A stretch of 64,000 bases of DNA, from assembly GCF_036174265.1 (NCBI RefSeq), contig NZ_CP108055.1:7750001-7814000 (forward strand). Reading direction: 5' to 3'. How positions within the stretch are numbered: the first letter of the stretch is position 1; every line of letters begins with the position of its first letter. Positions 34,455 to 42,726 of the stretch are shown here, piece by piece. The stretch is from Streptomyces sp. NBC_00285. GTDB taxonomy: Bacteria > Actinomycetota > Actinomycetes > Streptomycetales > Streptomycetaceae. The translations under genes and the position numbers were made by a program. The notes beneath the pieces were generated by a model that saw only the letters and a list, made by a program, of their open reading frames with translations, had not been told where the DNA came from and did not search any database.

Positions 34455-36713
34455 ATGGTGTCCATCCCCTACCTCGACAAGGCCGACCTCGCCCCGCTGG
34501 CCGACGCCGCCGCGTCCTGGAAGGCGCTGCCGGCCAAGTACGACGCGCTGCAAAGGGAGTTCGAGCAGCGGGTCGTCAACCACCTCAAGGGCCACTGGGA
34601 CGGCGACGCGGCCCAAGCCGCCTTCGTGACCATGGGCAAGGCCCGCACGGAGTACGAGAACGCCGCGACCGAGGCGGAGCGCATCGCCAAGCTGCTGCTG
34701 GACGCGCACGGCGAGTTCACCGCCTCCCAGAAGCAGTTGCACGCCCTGCTCGACGAGGCCCGCACCGACCACTACAAGGTCTACGACGACGGGCGCATCG
34801 AGGACGTCGACCCGCGGCAGGACAGCCCGACCGCGTCCGCGTCGCCCGGCCTCGCCGAGGAACGCAAGAAGAAGCTGGACTCGCTCGTCTCCCGGCTCAC
34901 GCGGGTCCTCGAACTGGCCACCGCCGCAGATGAGGCCGCCAGTTCGGCTCTTGAGCGTGACGCCAACGGCGACAGTCAGTCCTTCAACACCAGCGTCTAC
35001 ACCACCCTCGACTCCGTCGAGGCCGACCAGGCGTCCGCGCTGATGAACAAGAAGGGCCGTCTCAGCGACGCCGAGATCACCAAGCTCAACCTGCTGCTCT
35101 CCGCCAACAAGAACGACCCCGAGTTCTCACGGGAGTTCGCGGTCAAGACCGGCGGCGAGAACATGCTGAGCAAGTACAACGAGCTCATGAGTCCGCCGGC
35201 CGGCACCACCCTCTCCAAGGAGCAGCTGGCCCAACTCAAGCAGCTCAAGGCGAACTTGGGCACCACCATCGGTACGGCGACGACGTCGGACGACCAGCGC
35301 AAGGGCGGTCCCGACCCGGACATCACCAAGTTCCAGAACGACCTCCTCAAGGCGGGCCAGCGGGACTTCAACGCCAACCCCACCGAGTCGCCGTACGGCC
35401 TCAGCGGCTACCAGCTCACCAGCAGCCTGATGAGCGAGGGCAAGTGGGACAAGGACTTCCTCCAGGACTACGGCGACGCGCTGATCACCGCGGAGAAGAA
35501 CGGCGCCAACGCCGGGCAGAACCCGGACGCCTACTGGGGGTATCCGCGGACGCTGGGCACGACCAACATCGGGGCGCTCGACCCGATGACGGGGTACATG
35601 GACGCGCTGGGGCACAACCCGGAGGCATCCACCGAATTCTTCGGCTCGGACACCACGGTCGATGGCGAGAAGGTCGATCACTACGACTACATGATGAAGG
35701 ACCGGCACTGGCCCGAGGGCGCCGGCTACACGGGCGACGACAAGAACCCGAACGGCTACAACAACCTCGGTCACGCCCTGGAATCCGCTACGACCGGGCA
35801 CGCGTACGACACCTCGATCCCCAACCCGCTTCCCAAGCACACCACCGATCAGGCAGAACTCACCTCAAGGATCATCTCGGATGTGTCCCAGCATCCCGAT
35901 CTCGCCCACAAGGGCATGAACGACAGCCTGGGCCGCATGTCCGCCGAGTACATGCCCGACATCAATCGCGCCCTGGCCAACGATGAGAAGGGCTTGGACA
36001 AGCTCTACCCCGAAGGCGACAGCGCACCGGCGACCATCAGCGACAAGAGTGAACGTGACGTCACGCGATTCCTGTACACGGTCGGCCAGGATCCGGACGG
36101 ATACGCGGCGATCAACTACGGTCAGACGCAGTACACCAGCTCGCTGATGCAGTATCACCTTGAGCATCCGGGGGCCTACGACATCTCGGCGACCGAGAAG
36201 ATCGAGAAGATCAGCACGAACTCGGCGGAGGTCGAGGGCATCATCGGCACCGCCCGCAAGGATGCGGTCATCCACGAAAAGGTCGCGGACGACGCGGTGT
36301 TCAACAGTCGCATCGAGGCGGCGGGGGACTGGGCGAAGACCGGTGTCGGTATCGGTATCGGTGCAGGGACGGCCACCATTGCTTCTCCGGCAGGCGGGGC
36401 CGTGGCCGGTGCCGCAGCCGAGTGGGTCAGTGGTCAGGTGATCGACTCGATGGTTTCCGGTGCCTCCAGGGATTCGCTGGGCGAGGTCGTCTACAGCACG
36501 GGTGGAGAGGTCGAGGATCGCAAGAGGTCCTTCATGGCGGTCACCAGCGATGCCGCGATGCTCGCGAACGAGCGGGCCGAGACCGGGCTGAGCCAGGAAC
36601 AGGTGGACACCGCGGTGAGCAAGGGACTCAACAGCGGCCACGGAAACGCCAAGGACAACCTGGACGACTTCGCCAGTGATCTGGATGCCGATACTTCCGG
36701 CCTGGGAAGTTGA
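34455..36713 (+). CDS. Large WXG-domain ESX substrate candidate (module D)
   Basis: A 752-aa protein. The N-terminal helical domain carries HWDGDAAQAAFVTM (about 47-60), a WXG-type turn, and continues as long helices to about residue 105. The middle part contains an Asn/Gly/Asp-rich region (AYWGYPRTLGTTNIGALDPMTGYMDALGHNPEASTEFF) that resembles Streptomyces DUF6571-type proteins. That match is by memory of the family and is tentative. Residues about 635-670 include a Gly/Ala-rich hydrophobic stretch (GVGIGIGAGTATIASPAGGAVAGAA) that could insert into a membrane. No catalytic toxin motif is recognised. A signal peptide is absent, consistent with type VII export. Confidence 0.65.
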   Translation: MVSIPYLDKADLAPLADAAASWKALPAKYDALQREFEQRVVNHLKGHWDGDAAQAAFVTMGKARTEYENAATEAERIAKLLLDAHGEFTASQKQLHALLDEARTDHYKVYDDGRIEDVDPRQDSPTASASPGLAEERKKKLDSLVSRLTRVLELATAADEAASSALERDANGDSQSFNTSVYTTLDSVEADQASALMNKKGRLSDAEITKLNLLLSANKNDPEFSREFAVKTGGENMLSKYNELMSPPAGTTLSKEQLAQLKQLKANLGTTIGTATTSDDQRKGGPDPDITKFQNDLLKAGQRDFNANPTESPYGLSGYQLTSSLMSEGKWDKDFLQDYGDALITAEKNGANAGQNPDAYWGYPRTLGTTNIGALDPMTGYMDALGHNPEASTEFFGSDTTVDGEKVDHYDYMMKDRHWPEGAGYTGDDKNPNGYNNLGHALESATTGHAYDTSIPNPLPKHTTDQAELTSRIISDVSQHPDLAHKGMNDSLGRMSAEYMPDINRALANDEKGLDKLYPEGDSAPATISDKSERDVTRFLYTVGQDPDGYAAINYGQTQYTSSLMQYHLEHPGAYDISATEKIEKISTNSAEVEGIIGTARKDAVIHEKVADDAVFNSRIEAAGDWAKTGVGIGIGAGTATIASPAGGAVAGAAAEWVSGQVIDSMVSGASRDSLGEVVYSTGGEVEDRKRSFMAVTSDAAMLANERAETGLSQEQVDTAVSKGLNSGHGNAKDNLDDFASDLDADTSGLGS

Positions 36714-36724
36714 GAGGCCAGCCC

Positions 36725-37399
36725 GTGACCGACCCTACTCACCCCACACCCGAGGTCCACGTGAGCACGAGTTCTGCCCTTCGTAAACGCTTGGCCGTCG
36801 GCTTGCTGGCGGTGCTCTGCCTGGCCGCGGGAACAGTCATCGGTGACCGTTTCATCCCGTTCCGAGGTACGGGAGTCTCGGCTGACTGCGGTGGCATTCT
36901 CTCCGCCGTCGACATGGGCTTCATCGAACAGAGCACGTTCACCGGCCGTCGGGTCAACTCCACGGAGTTCACCGAGTCCGGGGTGGGCGAGGCGTACCGG
37001 TTGGACTGCACGATCGACGGCGACGGCACGACACAGCTCGACGCGCGGGTCCGCCTCACCACCGCCGACGCCGAGGCCTGGGAGGCCGACCTCAAGGAAC
37101 GGGACCGTCTGCCCGGCGAGACGAAGCCACTGAGCGTGACGGCCCCCAGTGGACAAAAGGCCGCGGCTCTGTCCGGTGACTCGAGCGCGGCTCTCTACAT
37201 CCCCTGCAAGCTGGACGGCGGTGTGACTGCGCACCTCAGCGTCTCCGTTGAGTCTCCTGGTGCTTCCGACGGCAACACGGACAGCCAGCGCCTCACCGTC
37301 GCGGCCATCGCTTCTCGCCTGGCCAATCACTCTGGCCTCGATGCGGGGTGCCTGAAGCCTCTCACCGCGGTCGATCAGTCACCCTCCTTCGACTCGTGA
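36725..37399 (+). CDS. Membrane-anchored Cys-domain protein 1 (module D)
   Basis: A 224-aa protein with an N-terminal transmembrane anchor (LAVGLLAVLCLAAGTVIGD, about 24-42). A single extracytoplasmic domain begins SADCGGILSAVDMGF and contains a second Cys in RLDCTIDGDG, a third in YIPCKLDGG and a fourth near the end. The C-G-G-[IM]-L ... C-x-[VI]-D-G pattern recurs in the next two proteins. The start is taken as GTG 36725 after GAGAGGCC, 11 bases beyond the stop of the 752-aa gene; the slightly longer TTG start at 36710 overlaps that stop. Function is unknown; it may act on or protect against the adjacent ESX protein. Confidence 0.6.
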   Translation: MTDPTHPTPEVHVSTSSALRKRLAVGLLAVLCLAAGTVIGDRFIPFRGTGVSADCGGILSAVDMGFIEQSTFTGRRVNSTEFTESGVGEAYRLDCTIDGDGTTQLDARVRLTTADAEAWEADLKERDRLPGETKPLSVTAPSGQKAAALSGDSSAALYIPCKLDGGVTAHLSVSVESPGASDGNTDSQRLTVAAIASRLANHSGLDAGCLKPLTAVDQSPSFDS

Positions 37400-37433
37400 C
37401 CGTGGACCGAGACGGATCTGAGCTGAGTGCCCC

Positions 37434-38492
37434 GTGAAGTGGTATCCCCGTGCGGAGCTCAGAAGGGACGGAAGACGTCGGCTGATCGGTTCCGCGCTGA
37501 CGCTGGCCGTCCTGGGGGCCGGATACTACGGATTCCAGCTCCAGTACCCGGCAGCCAAGACGGCACGGGCGTGCGGCGGGATGCTCCCGGTCGACTCGGT
37601 GCTCGACCTTGCGGGGAAGTCGAAGCTCTCCCTGCTCGGCCTGGGCTTCGACGTCTCCAGTTGGCAGTTCGACGTGTCGGGTGACGTGAGCGAACCGGCC
37701 GGTCTGGCGACGAGATGCAAGGTTGACGGCATCGAGATCGCCATCGAAACCACGGCCGGCGCCCAGAACGCGTACGGCGCCTATCAGGACGACGAGAAGA
37801 CCTCCCCCGTACCTCTGGACGGAGGGTGGCAGGGGCTCATGGTCACCAAGAACGAGGAGGCGACCGCATCGGTGCTCCTCAACTGCAAGAACTGGTCGTC
37901 GAAGGAGGGCAGCGGCATCCTCGTGACGGCGGATTCGCCGTACGACGTCGAGGCAACCGAGTCCGTGCGCCTCAAGCTGGCCCGGGCCGCCACGGGGACG
38001 GCACAGCGAGCGGCGGACAAGACCGGTTGCGAGACGGAGCCAGGAGACCCGGGCAAGCTGACCGCTCCCGCCACCACCGCCCGGACAGTGTCGGCCGATG
38101 CCGCCACGGGGACGTGCGAGGGGATGGCCTCCGCGCCGACGGTGCGAGAGACGGCCGCCGCGAAGTCGCCGGTAGAAGAGTGTGTCCTCGTCGGGAGCCT
38201 GCGCCTCGTCGCCGCGTACGGCCCCTTCAGCGACGCGTCCGAAGCGGTCGTCAACGGTAGGTACGGCGGCCACGAAACGCCTTCCGGAGTCGACAGCTCC
38301 GCGGCCTGGACGTCGGTTACGTGCCAGGGCGCCCTGGGCATCGGGTATTACCATGCTTCGCCGGTCGAGGGCAGCGACCGGAAGTTCACCTCGGACCCGC
38401 TCACCGAAAAGGAGCGAGCGGATCTGGTGCACTTCGCGCAGCGGTCGGCGGTTCGCCACGGGTGTGGTGCACCGGCGGCTCTTGGCTCCTGA
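37434..38492 (+). CDS. Membrane-anchored Cys-domain protein 2 (two copies of the domain)
   Basis: A 352-aa protein with an N-terminal basic region, one transmembrane helix (LIGSALTLAVLGAGYYGF, about 17-34) and an extracytoplasmic part. The first domain starts ARACGGMLPVDSVLDL and has TRCKVDGIEI and LLNCKNW. The second starts GTCEGMASAPTVRE (about 222) and continues EECVLVGSLRLVAAYGPF. The spacing suggests a tandem duplication within one chain, related to the single domains in the flanking genes. GTG 37434 opens the gene, 34 bases after the previous stop. Function is unknown. Confidence 0.6.
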   Translation: MKWYPRAELRRDGRRRLIGSALTLAVLGAGYYGFQLQYPAAKTARACGGMLPVDSVLDLAGKSKLSLLGLGFDVSSWQFDVSGDVSEPAGLATRCKVDGIEIAIETTAGAQNAYGAYQDDEKTSPVPLDGGWQGLMVTKNEEATASVLLNCKNWSSKEGSGILVTADSPYDVEATESVRLKLARAATGTAQRAADKTGCETEPGDPGKLTAPATTARTVSADAATGTCEGMASAPTVRETAAAKSPVEECVLVGSLRLVAAYGPFSDASEAVVNGRYGGHETPSGVDSSAAWTSVTCQGALGIGYYHASPVEGSDRKFTSDPLTEKERADLVHFAQRSAVRHGCGAPAALGS

Positions 38493-38560
38493 ACACCGGT
38501 GTTGGGGACATTGATGCCGCAAGGGCCTTGGCGGCGGCGCAACTCTTCTGGACGCGGGCG

Positions 38561-39280
38561 GTGATTTCGACAGTGCAGAATCCTCGTGAACCGGGCGCTG
38601 CCCGCGGACCTCGGCAGAGTCTGAGGGCGTTGGCCGCTGTCACCCTGGTGGTGCTGATCTCAGCCGGGTGCAGCGGCAAGGAGGGTGACAGCGTGGACGC
38701 CCGCAGCACCTCGGTGTGCGACGGCCACCTCAAGGGGCAGGCCTTCGCAACGCTGGTCGGTGACAGCGGCGTCGTCTCGGAGAAGACCAGCAAGTTCTCT
38801 CCCACGAAGTGGACGGCTGCCGGGAGGTGCGAGCTCTACGGGAAAGAGGACTCCGTCCGGATCGACTATCTCTGGCATTCGGACGACCTCGACGACCTCG
38901 ACAGGTACCGGTCGCCCAACGCCTCCACCGTCAAGTCGTTCAAGGTCGACTCGGCTGTCGGGTATGTGGAGAAGAACCGTGCCTTCGTCGCCATCCCCTG
39001 CGCCTGGGAGGGCCGGACCGTGAGCAAGCACGAACTGCTCGAAGTCGAGGTGGCGAACATGCCGCCGAGCCGGACCCTCGACAGCGGGCAGCGGGATACG
39101 TTCGCCTCCGCCGCTACCATCGCCGCGCGCTATGTCGGCGGCGACGTGTTCAAGTGCGCCGCGATTCACTCCACGGACAGCTCCGGGTCGAGCCTCCCGA
39201 GCCTTTCGCCAACCCCATCGAGCAGCCGTACGGCCTCGGCGGCTTCCGGTTCGTCCTCCCCGAGCGCTTCGGGCGGCTGA
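38561..39280 (+). CDS. Lipoprotein with related Cys domain (module D)
   Basis: A 239-aa predicted lipoprotein. The signal (LRALAAVTLVVLISAGC) ends in the lipobox ISAGC. The mature domain begins STSVCDGHLKGQAFATL and contains AAGRCELYGKEDSVRIDYLW, AIPCAWEG and a late VFKCAAIH. This C-[GD]-G-x-L ... C pattern resembles the domains in the two preceding proteins. A Ser-rich tail ends the protein. The start is uncertain: GTG 38561 or GTG 38573 both keep the signal peptide; upstream in-frame sequence overlaps the previous gene and looks non-coding. It converges on the minus-strand WD40 gene. Confidence 0.6.
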   Translation: MISTVQNPREPGAARGPRQSLRALAAVTLVVLISAGCSGKEGDSVDARSTSVCDGHLKGQAFATLVGDSGVVSEKTSKFSPTKWTAAGRCELYGKEDSVRIDYLWHSDDLDDLDRYRSPNASTVKSFKVDSAVGYVEKNRAFVAIPCAWEGRTVSKHELLEVEVANMPPSRTLDSGQRDTFASAATIAARYVGGDVFKCAAIHSTDSSGSSLPSLSPTPSSSRTASAASGSSSPSASGG

Positions 39281-39379
39281 GCCCGGCACGGGTTCGGACC
39301 GAAGTACGGGGGGCCCGGCCGGGAACCGACGGGGGTCGTCACCGGGACGGGCAACCCCTTCGGCCGGCCGGCAGCCGCC

Positions 39380-41221
39380 TCACTGCTCCCAGAGCACGTC
39401 CAGCCGCAGCCGTACGGCGTACAGCCCCTCGGCGTTCCCGGCGACCAGCAGACCCTCGGGGGTCACCGCGAGGGCGGCGCAGCCGTGCAGCCACGGCAGC
39501 ACGCGCACCCTGCCCGAGAACACGTGCCACAGATGCAGTTCGCCGTCGCTCCACGCCACGGCGAGCACCGGGCCGACGGAGGTGTCCGCCGCGGCCAGCG
39601 CGGTGGTCCGGCAGGCGCGCTGCTGCATCGGCTCGGCCATCGGTTCGGCCGAGACCTCCCACAGCCGCACCGAGCCGTCCGCTCCCGCACTGAAGGTGAG
39701 GGTCAGCCCGTCGGCGTCCACGCAGGCGACGGCCGTGACCGGCTGCTCGTGCACACGCCAGGAGCGCGGGGTGTCCTGGTACTCGCTCGACGACCACACG
39801 TGAACTGTGCCGCCCCGGTCGCCGACGACAGCGTACGGCCTTCGCGAGGTGCCGCCGCCGAGTGCGGTGACCTGGGAGTCCTCCCTGGTGAGGGCGGCCG
39901 ATCCGTGGTGCTCGGCGATGTGCCCGAGCACGATCGCGGAGGTCAGGTCGTCCTCCGGGACCAGGGGCAGCAGCGCGTCGGACCGGTCGAGCAGCAGCAT
40001 CGCACCCGCGTCGCGAGGGGCGACGGAACGCGGTCGTACGGAGGCCGGTCGCACGAAGGACGTCGGAGAACCGGGCCCCGCCGTCGGCGCGGTACCGGTC
40101 GAGCCGGACGGCGCACCGCTGTCCACGTCGTACGTCCGCAGCCGTCCCGTCGGGTCGGCCACCAGCAACCGCCGCTCCTCGCCCGGTACCAGGGCCAGCG
40201 CGGCGGCCGGGAGGTCAGGCCGGGCCCACACCGCGGTCCACCAGTGACGTTCGGCGAGCGGCTGAAGGAACTCGGTCAAGAGCGGGTCCGTGCCCACGGC
40301 GGCGGCGTGCAGCAGGGCGGCCCGCTCCGCGCTGTCGGTGTGATACGCCGTCAGTTCGGGCGCGGCCCGCCTCCACACCTCGCGGAGCCGCCCGGGCAGG
40401 GGGATGCGTTCGTCGGCAAGGGTGGCGGTGAGCGCGGCGGCCGAGCCGTGCACCAGGAAACCGGGGTCGGCCAACAGGCCTCGTACGGCGGCTCCTTCGT
40501 CGTCGGCACGCAACGCAGCGTCGAGGATGTGGCGGCGCACCTGGTCGGGAGCCTGTGACCAGTCCGGGCGGCCGTCGGCGGTGCGCGGGACCGCGGAGAG
40601 AAGGTCCGGGTACGAGACCTCGCCCTCACGCGACACCGCGGTGCCGTCGCCGTCACCCAGGTCGACGACTTCGAAGGCGCCCGCGTTCGACAGTGCTGGC
40701 GCCCCGCCGTCGACGTCGCCGGCACCCAGCAGCTGCGACGTCCCGACCTCAACAGCCGCGCGCAGATGGGGCATTGACAGCAGCGGTTCCAGCAGGTCGG
40801 CGACCAGGGTCTGCGGTGCCGCCGCCGGCAGGTCCACGGGGCCAGCTCCGGCCCGGTGCAGATCGGGCACGAGGAGCAGCAACGGACGTTCGTCCAGGGC
40901 CACTTGGTCGAGAAGACGGGCCGGGGAGAGGGGGCCGTAACCGAGCTGGCGCCCCAACTCCCAGGCGAAGCTCTCGCTTGTCAGCCCCTCGGACGGGACG
41001 GTGGCGTGGACGGTGATCCCCGGCCGGCCGACGGTTCCGGCCAGCAACCACGCGAGCAGACGGCTCTTGCCGCTGCCTTCGGCGCCTCGTACCAGACACA
41101 GTCGAGGCGCGGCCCCGCTGCCGTCGGCCGCCCAGTCGAGCAACTGCCGCCCCAGAGCCTGCTTGTCGTCGTCCAGCGGTGGCCAGGAGGCGATGTCCGG
41201 TGTGACGGTACCGACGGTCAT
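39380..41221 (-). CDS. P-loop ATPase with C-terminal WD40-type repeats
   Basis: A 613-aa protein. Walker A GAEGSGKSR lies at residues 46-54, followed by ATPase-like sequence with Walker B-like LLLLVPDLHRAG. A helical middle part leads to a C-terminal beta-propeller (about 330-613). The propeller has recognisable WD40 strands: LLVADPTGRLRTYDVDSG, AVVGDRGGTVHVWSSSEY, TFSAGADGSVRLWEVS and LAVAWSDGELHLWHVFSG. The NTPase-plus-WD40 layout is typical of STAND sensor proteins. It is the last gene of the deaminase toxin operon, beginning 24 bases after the fusion gene's stop. A role as sensor or switch for the deaminase proteins is inference from neighbourhood. Confidence 0.78.
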   Translation of the reverse strand: MTVGTVTPDIASWPPLDDDKQALGRQLLDWAADGSGAAPRLCLVRGAEGSGKSRLLAWLLAGTVGRPGITVHATVPSEGLTSESFAWELGRQLGYGPLSPARLLDQVALDERPLLLLVPDLHRAGAGPVDLPAAAPQTLVADLLEPLLSMPHLRAAVEVGTSQLLGAGDVDGGAPALSNAGAFEVVDLGDGDGTAVSREGEVSYPDLLSAVPRTADGRPDWSQAPDQVRRHILDAALRADDEGAAVRGLLADPGFLVHGSAAALTATLADERIPLPGRLREVWRRAAPELTAYHTDSAERAALLHAAAVGTDPLLTEFLQPLAERHWWTAVWARPDLPAAALALVPGEERRLLVADPTGRLRTYDVDSGAPSGSTGTAPTAGPGSPTSFVRPASVRPRSVAPRDAGAMLLLDRSDALLPLVPEDDLTSAIVLGHIAEHHGSAALTREDSQVTALGGGTSRRPYAVVGDRGGTVHVWSSSEYQDTPRSWRVHEQPVTAVACVDADGLTLTFSAGADGSVRLWEVSAEPMAEPMQQRACRTTALAAADTSVGPVLAVAWSDGELHLWHVFSGRVRVLPWLHGCAALAVTPEGLLVAGNAEGLYAVRLRLDVLWEQ

Positions 41222-41245
41222 GGTGTGCTGAATCCCCTCATCGCC

Positions 41246-42022
41246 CTACTGCGGCTGCTGGGCGGCTGCCTCGCGCAGTTGCCGGATGCCCTCGGCGCGG
41301 GACGCCGCCGTCTCGCCGTACGGGAAGTTGTGGGTCAACCGCACCTGGGGGAAGACCTGCCCGAGCCACAACGAGCAGTAGTGCCCCGGCATGAAACAGG
41401 CTTCCAACTCGGTGTGGATCCCCAGTACTTGCTCCGGCTCGACGCCCGCGGCCCGCAGCCGGGCCCACAGTCGTTCCTCCGGGTGGACACCGATGTCGCC
41501 GGCCTGCGTGATGATCTGCTTCTCGCCCCGGTCGTTCACGATCTCGAAGGCGGTGAACCACTCCGCGCTCGCGGTGTCCCGGAGGTCGTCGAGAACGAGG
41601 GGCCACCAGTGCTCGCGCCCCTCGAACGCCTGTGGGTCGAGGGTCCGCAGCCGCTGCTCCAGTTCCGCGTACGCCGCGGCGGCCTCCTGCGGCACGTCGG
41701 TGCCGAGGATCGCGGTGAGGGCTTGGTCGAGCAGGGCGAGCGACTGGGCGAACCGCTCCTGCGTCGAGTTCACGAACCTCGACTCCTCGGCCCAGTCCAG
41801 GAGTACGGCGCGTACGACGCCCTCGGTGTCGGCGCAGAGCTCGAAACCCCGGTCCGAACCGAACCGTGTCCACTGCCCGCACTCGTCCCGCACGACCGTG
41901 CGGCCGACGGACTCCGCGAACTCCCGCAGTGGTACGGGGTCGGACTCGGCCGTAGCGAAGTACGGCCCGGCCGTCAGGGGGACGGCGATCTCTCCGAAAC
42001 GCCGAACACCACTGTCGTTCAT
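41246..42022 (-). CDS. SUKH-4-like / nucleic-acid-deaminase-like fusion protein
   Basis: A 258-aa two-domain protein. Residues about 15-110 resemble SUKH-4 immunity proteins (VPLREFAESVGRTVVRDE, TRFGSDRGFELCADTEGVVRAV, SRFVNSTQERFAQSL). Residues about 160-255 resemble the deaminase tip of the neighbouring 579-aa toxin: H180-P-E182 in GVHPEERLWARL, C209 and C216 in HTELEACFMPGHYCSLW, and YGETAASRAEGIRQL near the end. The toxin has HSE, YTERAPC-x5-C and YGNTKESRADGN in the same order. The Pro of the usual PC motif is Ala here. The metal ligands and catalytic Glu are otherwise retained. Start at ATG 42022; the longer TTG start at 42082 is rejected. It lies between the immunity and WD40 genes. 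Confidence 0.7.
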   Translation of the reverse strand: MNDSGVRRFGEIAVPLTAGPYFATAESDPVPLREFAESVGRTVVRDECGQWTRFGSDRGFELCADTEGVVRAVLLDWAEESRFVNSTQERFAQSLALLDQALTAILGTDVPQEAAAAYAELEQRLRTLDPQAFEGREHWWPLVLDDLRDTASAEWFTAFEIVNDRGEKQIITQAGDIGVHPEERLWARLRAAGVEPEQVLGIHTELEACFMPGHYCSLWLGQVFPQVRLTHNFPYGETAASRAEGIRQLREAAAQQPQ

Positions 42023-42099
42023 CGCTGCCAGACCCCCTGAGAAGAACCCTTGCCGTGTCGGAAAAATATCACACGCCGCCAATAACGTCGGCGGGTGGA

Positions 42100-42672
42100 C
42101 TACCTCGCCGCTGGATCGGCGACATACTCCAAAATATCGTGCCAGCGCGAATGGGGCACTGCCAGGGCGGCCGGATCGATTTCCCGCATCTGTTCCGTCA
42201 GGCGGCCCGCCGCCGCCTCCGGATCAAGCGTTTCCAGTTCCGACTCGAAGTCGTAGTTCGGGCGCTCCTTCTCCAGCAGATAGAGAAAGTGGGCGAATGC
42301 GTTGAGGTCCTTGTTCAGCGGATAGCCGTCCGGCTCGTCACCGGGAAGGCAGTGGACGATCCCGGTGATCCCGTCCAGGACGATGTCGTCGTAGGGGACC
42401 ATGCCGAGGAGCAGCCAGCTCTCGGCGCCCTCGGGCAGGTTCGTCCAGCGCTCGCGGAGGTCGTCGTAGCTGTCGCCGAGCGTCCTCGTCTGTTCCTCGG
42501 ATCCGTCCACGAGGTCGAACCAGGGATTCGGCCGGGCCGGAATTCCGACATCGCGCAGAAAGCGCGCACTCGGCTCATGCCTGATGTTCGCCACCACCGC
42601 CGGGGAAAACGTGATGAGCTCTTCCGGGCCGAACTCGGACTCCAGGGTTTCCCGGTCGATGGGGGGTGTCAT
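42100..42672 (-). CDS. SUKH-4 family immunity protein
   Basis: A 190-aa soluble acidic protein. FSPAVVANIRHEPSARFLRDVGIP at the start, a long loop, then ESWLLLGMVPYDDIVLDGITGIVHCLPG and LNAFAHFLYLLEKE is the SUKH-4 pattern. SUKH proteins bind and neutralise nucleic-acid-targeting toxins in the same operon (established for the superfamily). The gene lies 54 bases downstream of the deaminase toxin, the usual toxin-then-immunity order. It should protect the producer against that toxin in the cytoplasm. Confidence 0.82.
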   Translation of the reverse strand: MTPPIDRETLESEFGPEELITFSPAVVANIRHEPSARFLRDVGIPARPNPWFDLVDGSEEQTRTLGDSYDDLRERWTNLPEGAESWLLLGMVPYDDIVLDGITGIVHCLPGDEPDGYPLNKDLNAFAHFLYLLEKERPNYDFESELETLDPEAAAGRLTEQMREIDPAALAVPHSRWHDILEYVADPAAR

Positions 42673-42726
42673 CTCGTGACCTGCCTGCCTTGCGAATGAT
42701 CGGAACGCACGATGCTAGCACGTGCG

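Noticed and set aside
42100..42672. SUKH-4 gene as a SMI1/KNR4 (SUKH-1) member
   Set aside because: The arrangement of FLRDVGIP, the LLLG strand and the late aromatic helix fits SUKH-4 better than SUKH-1.
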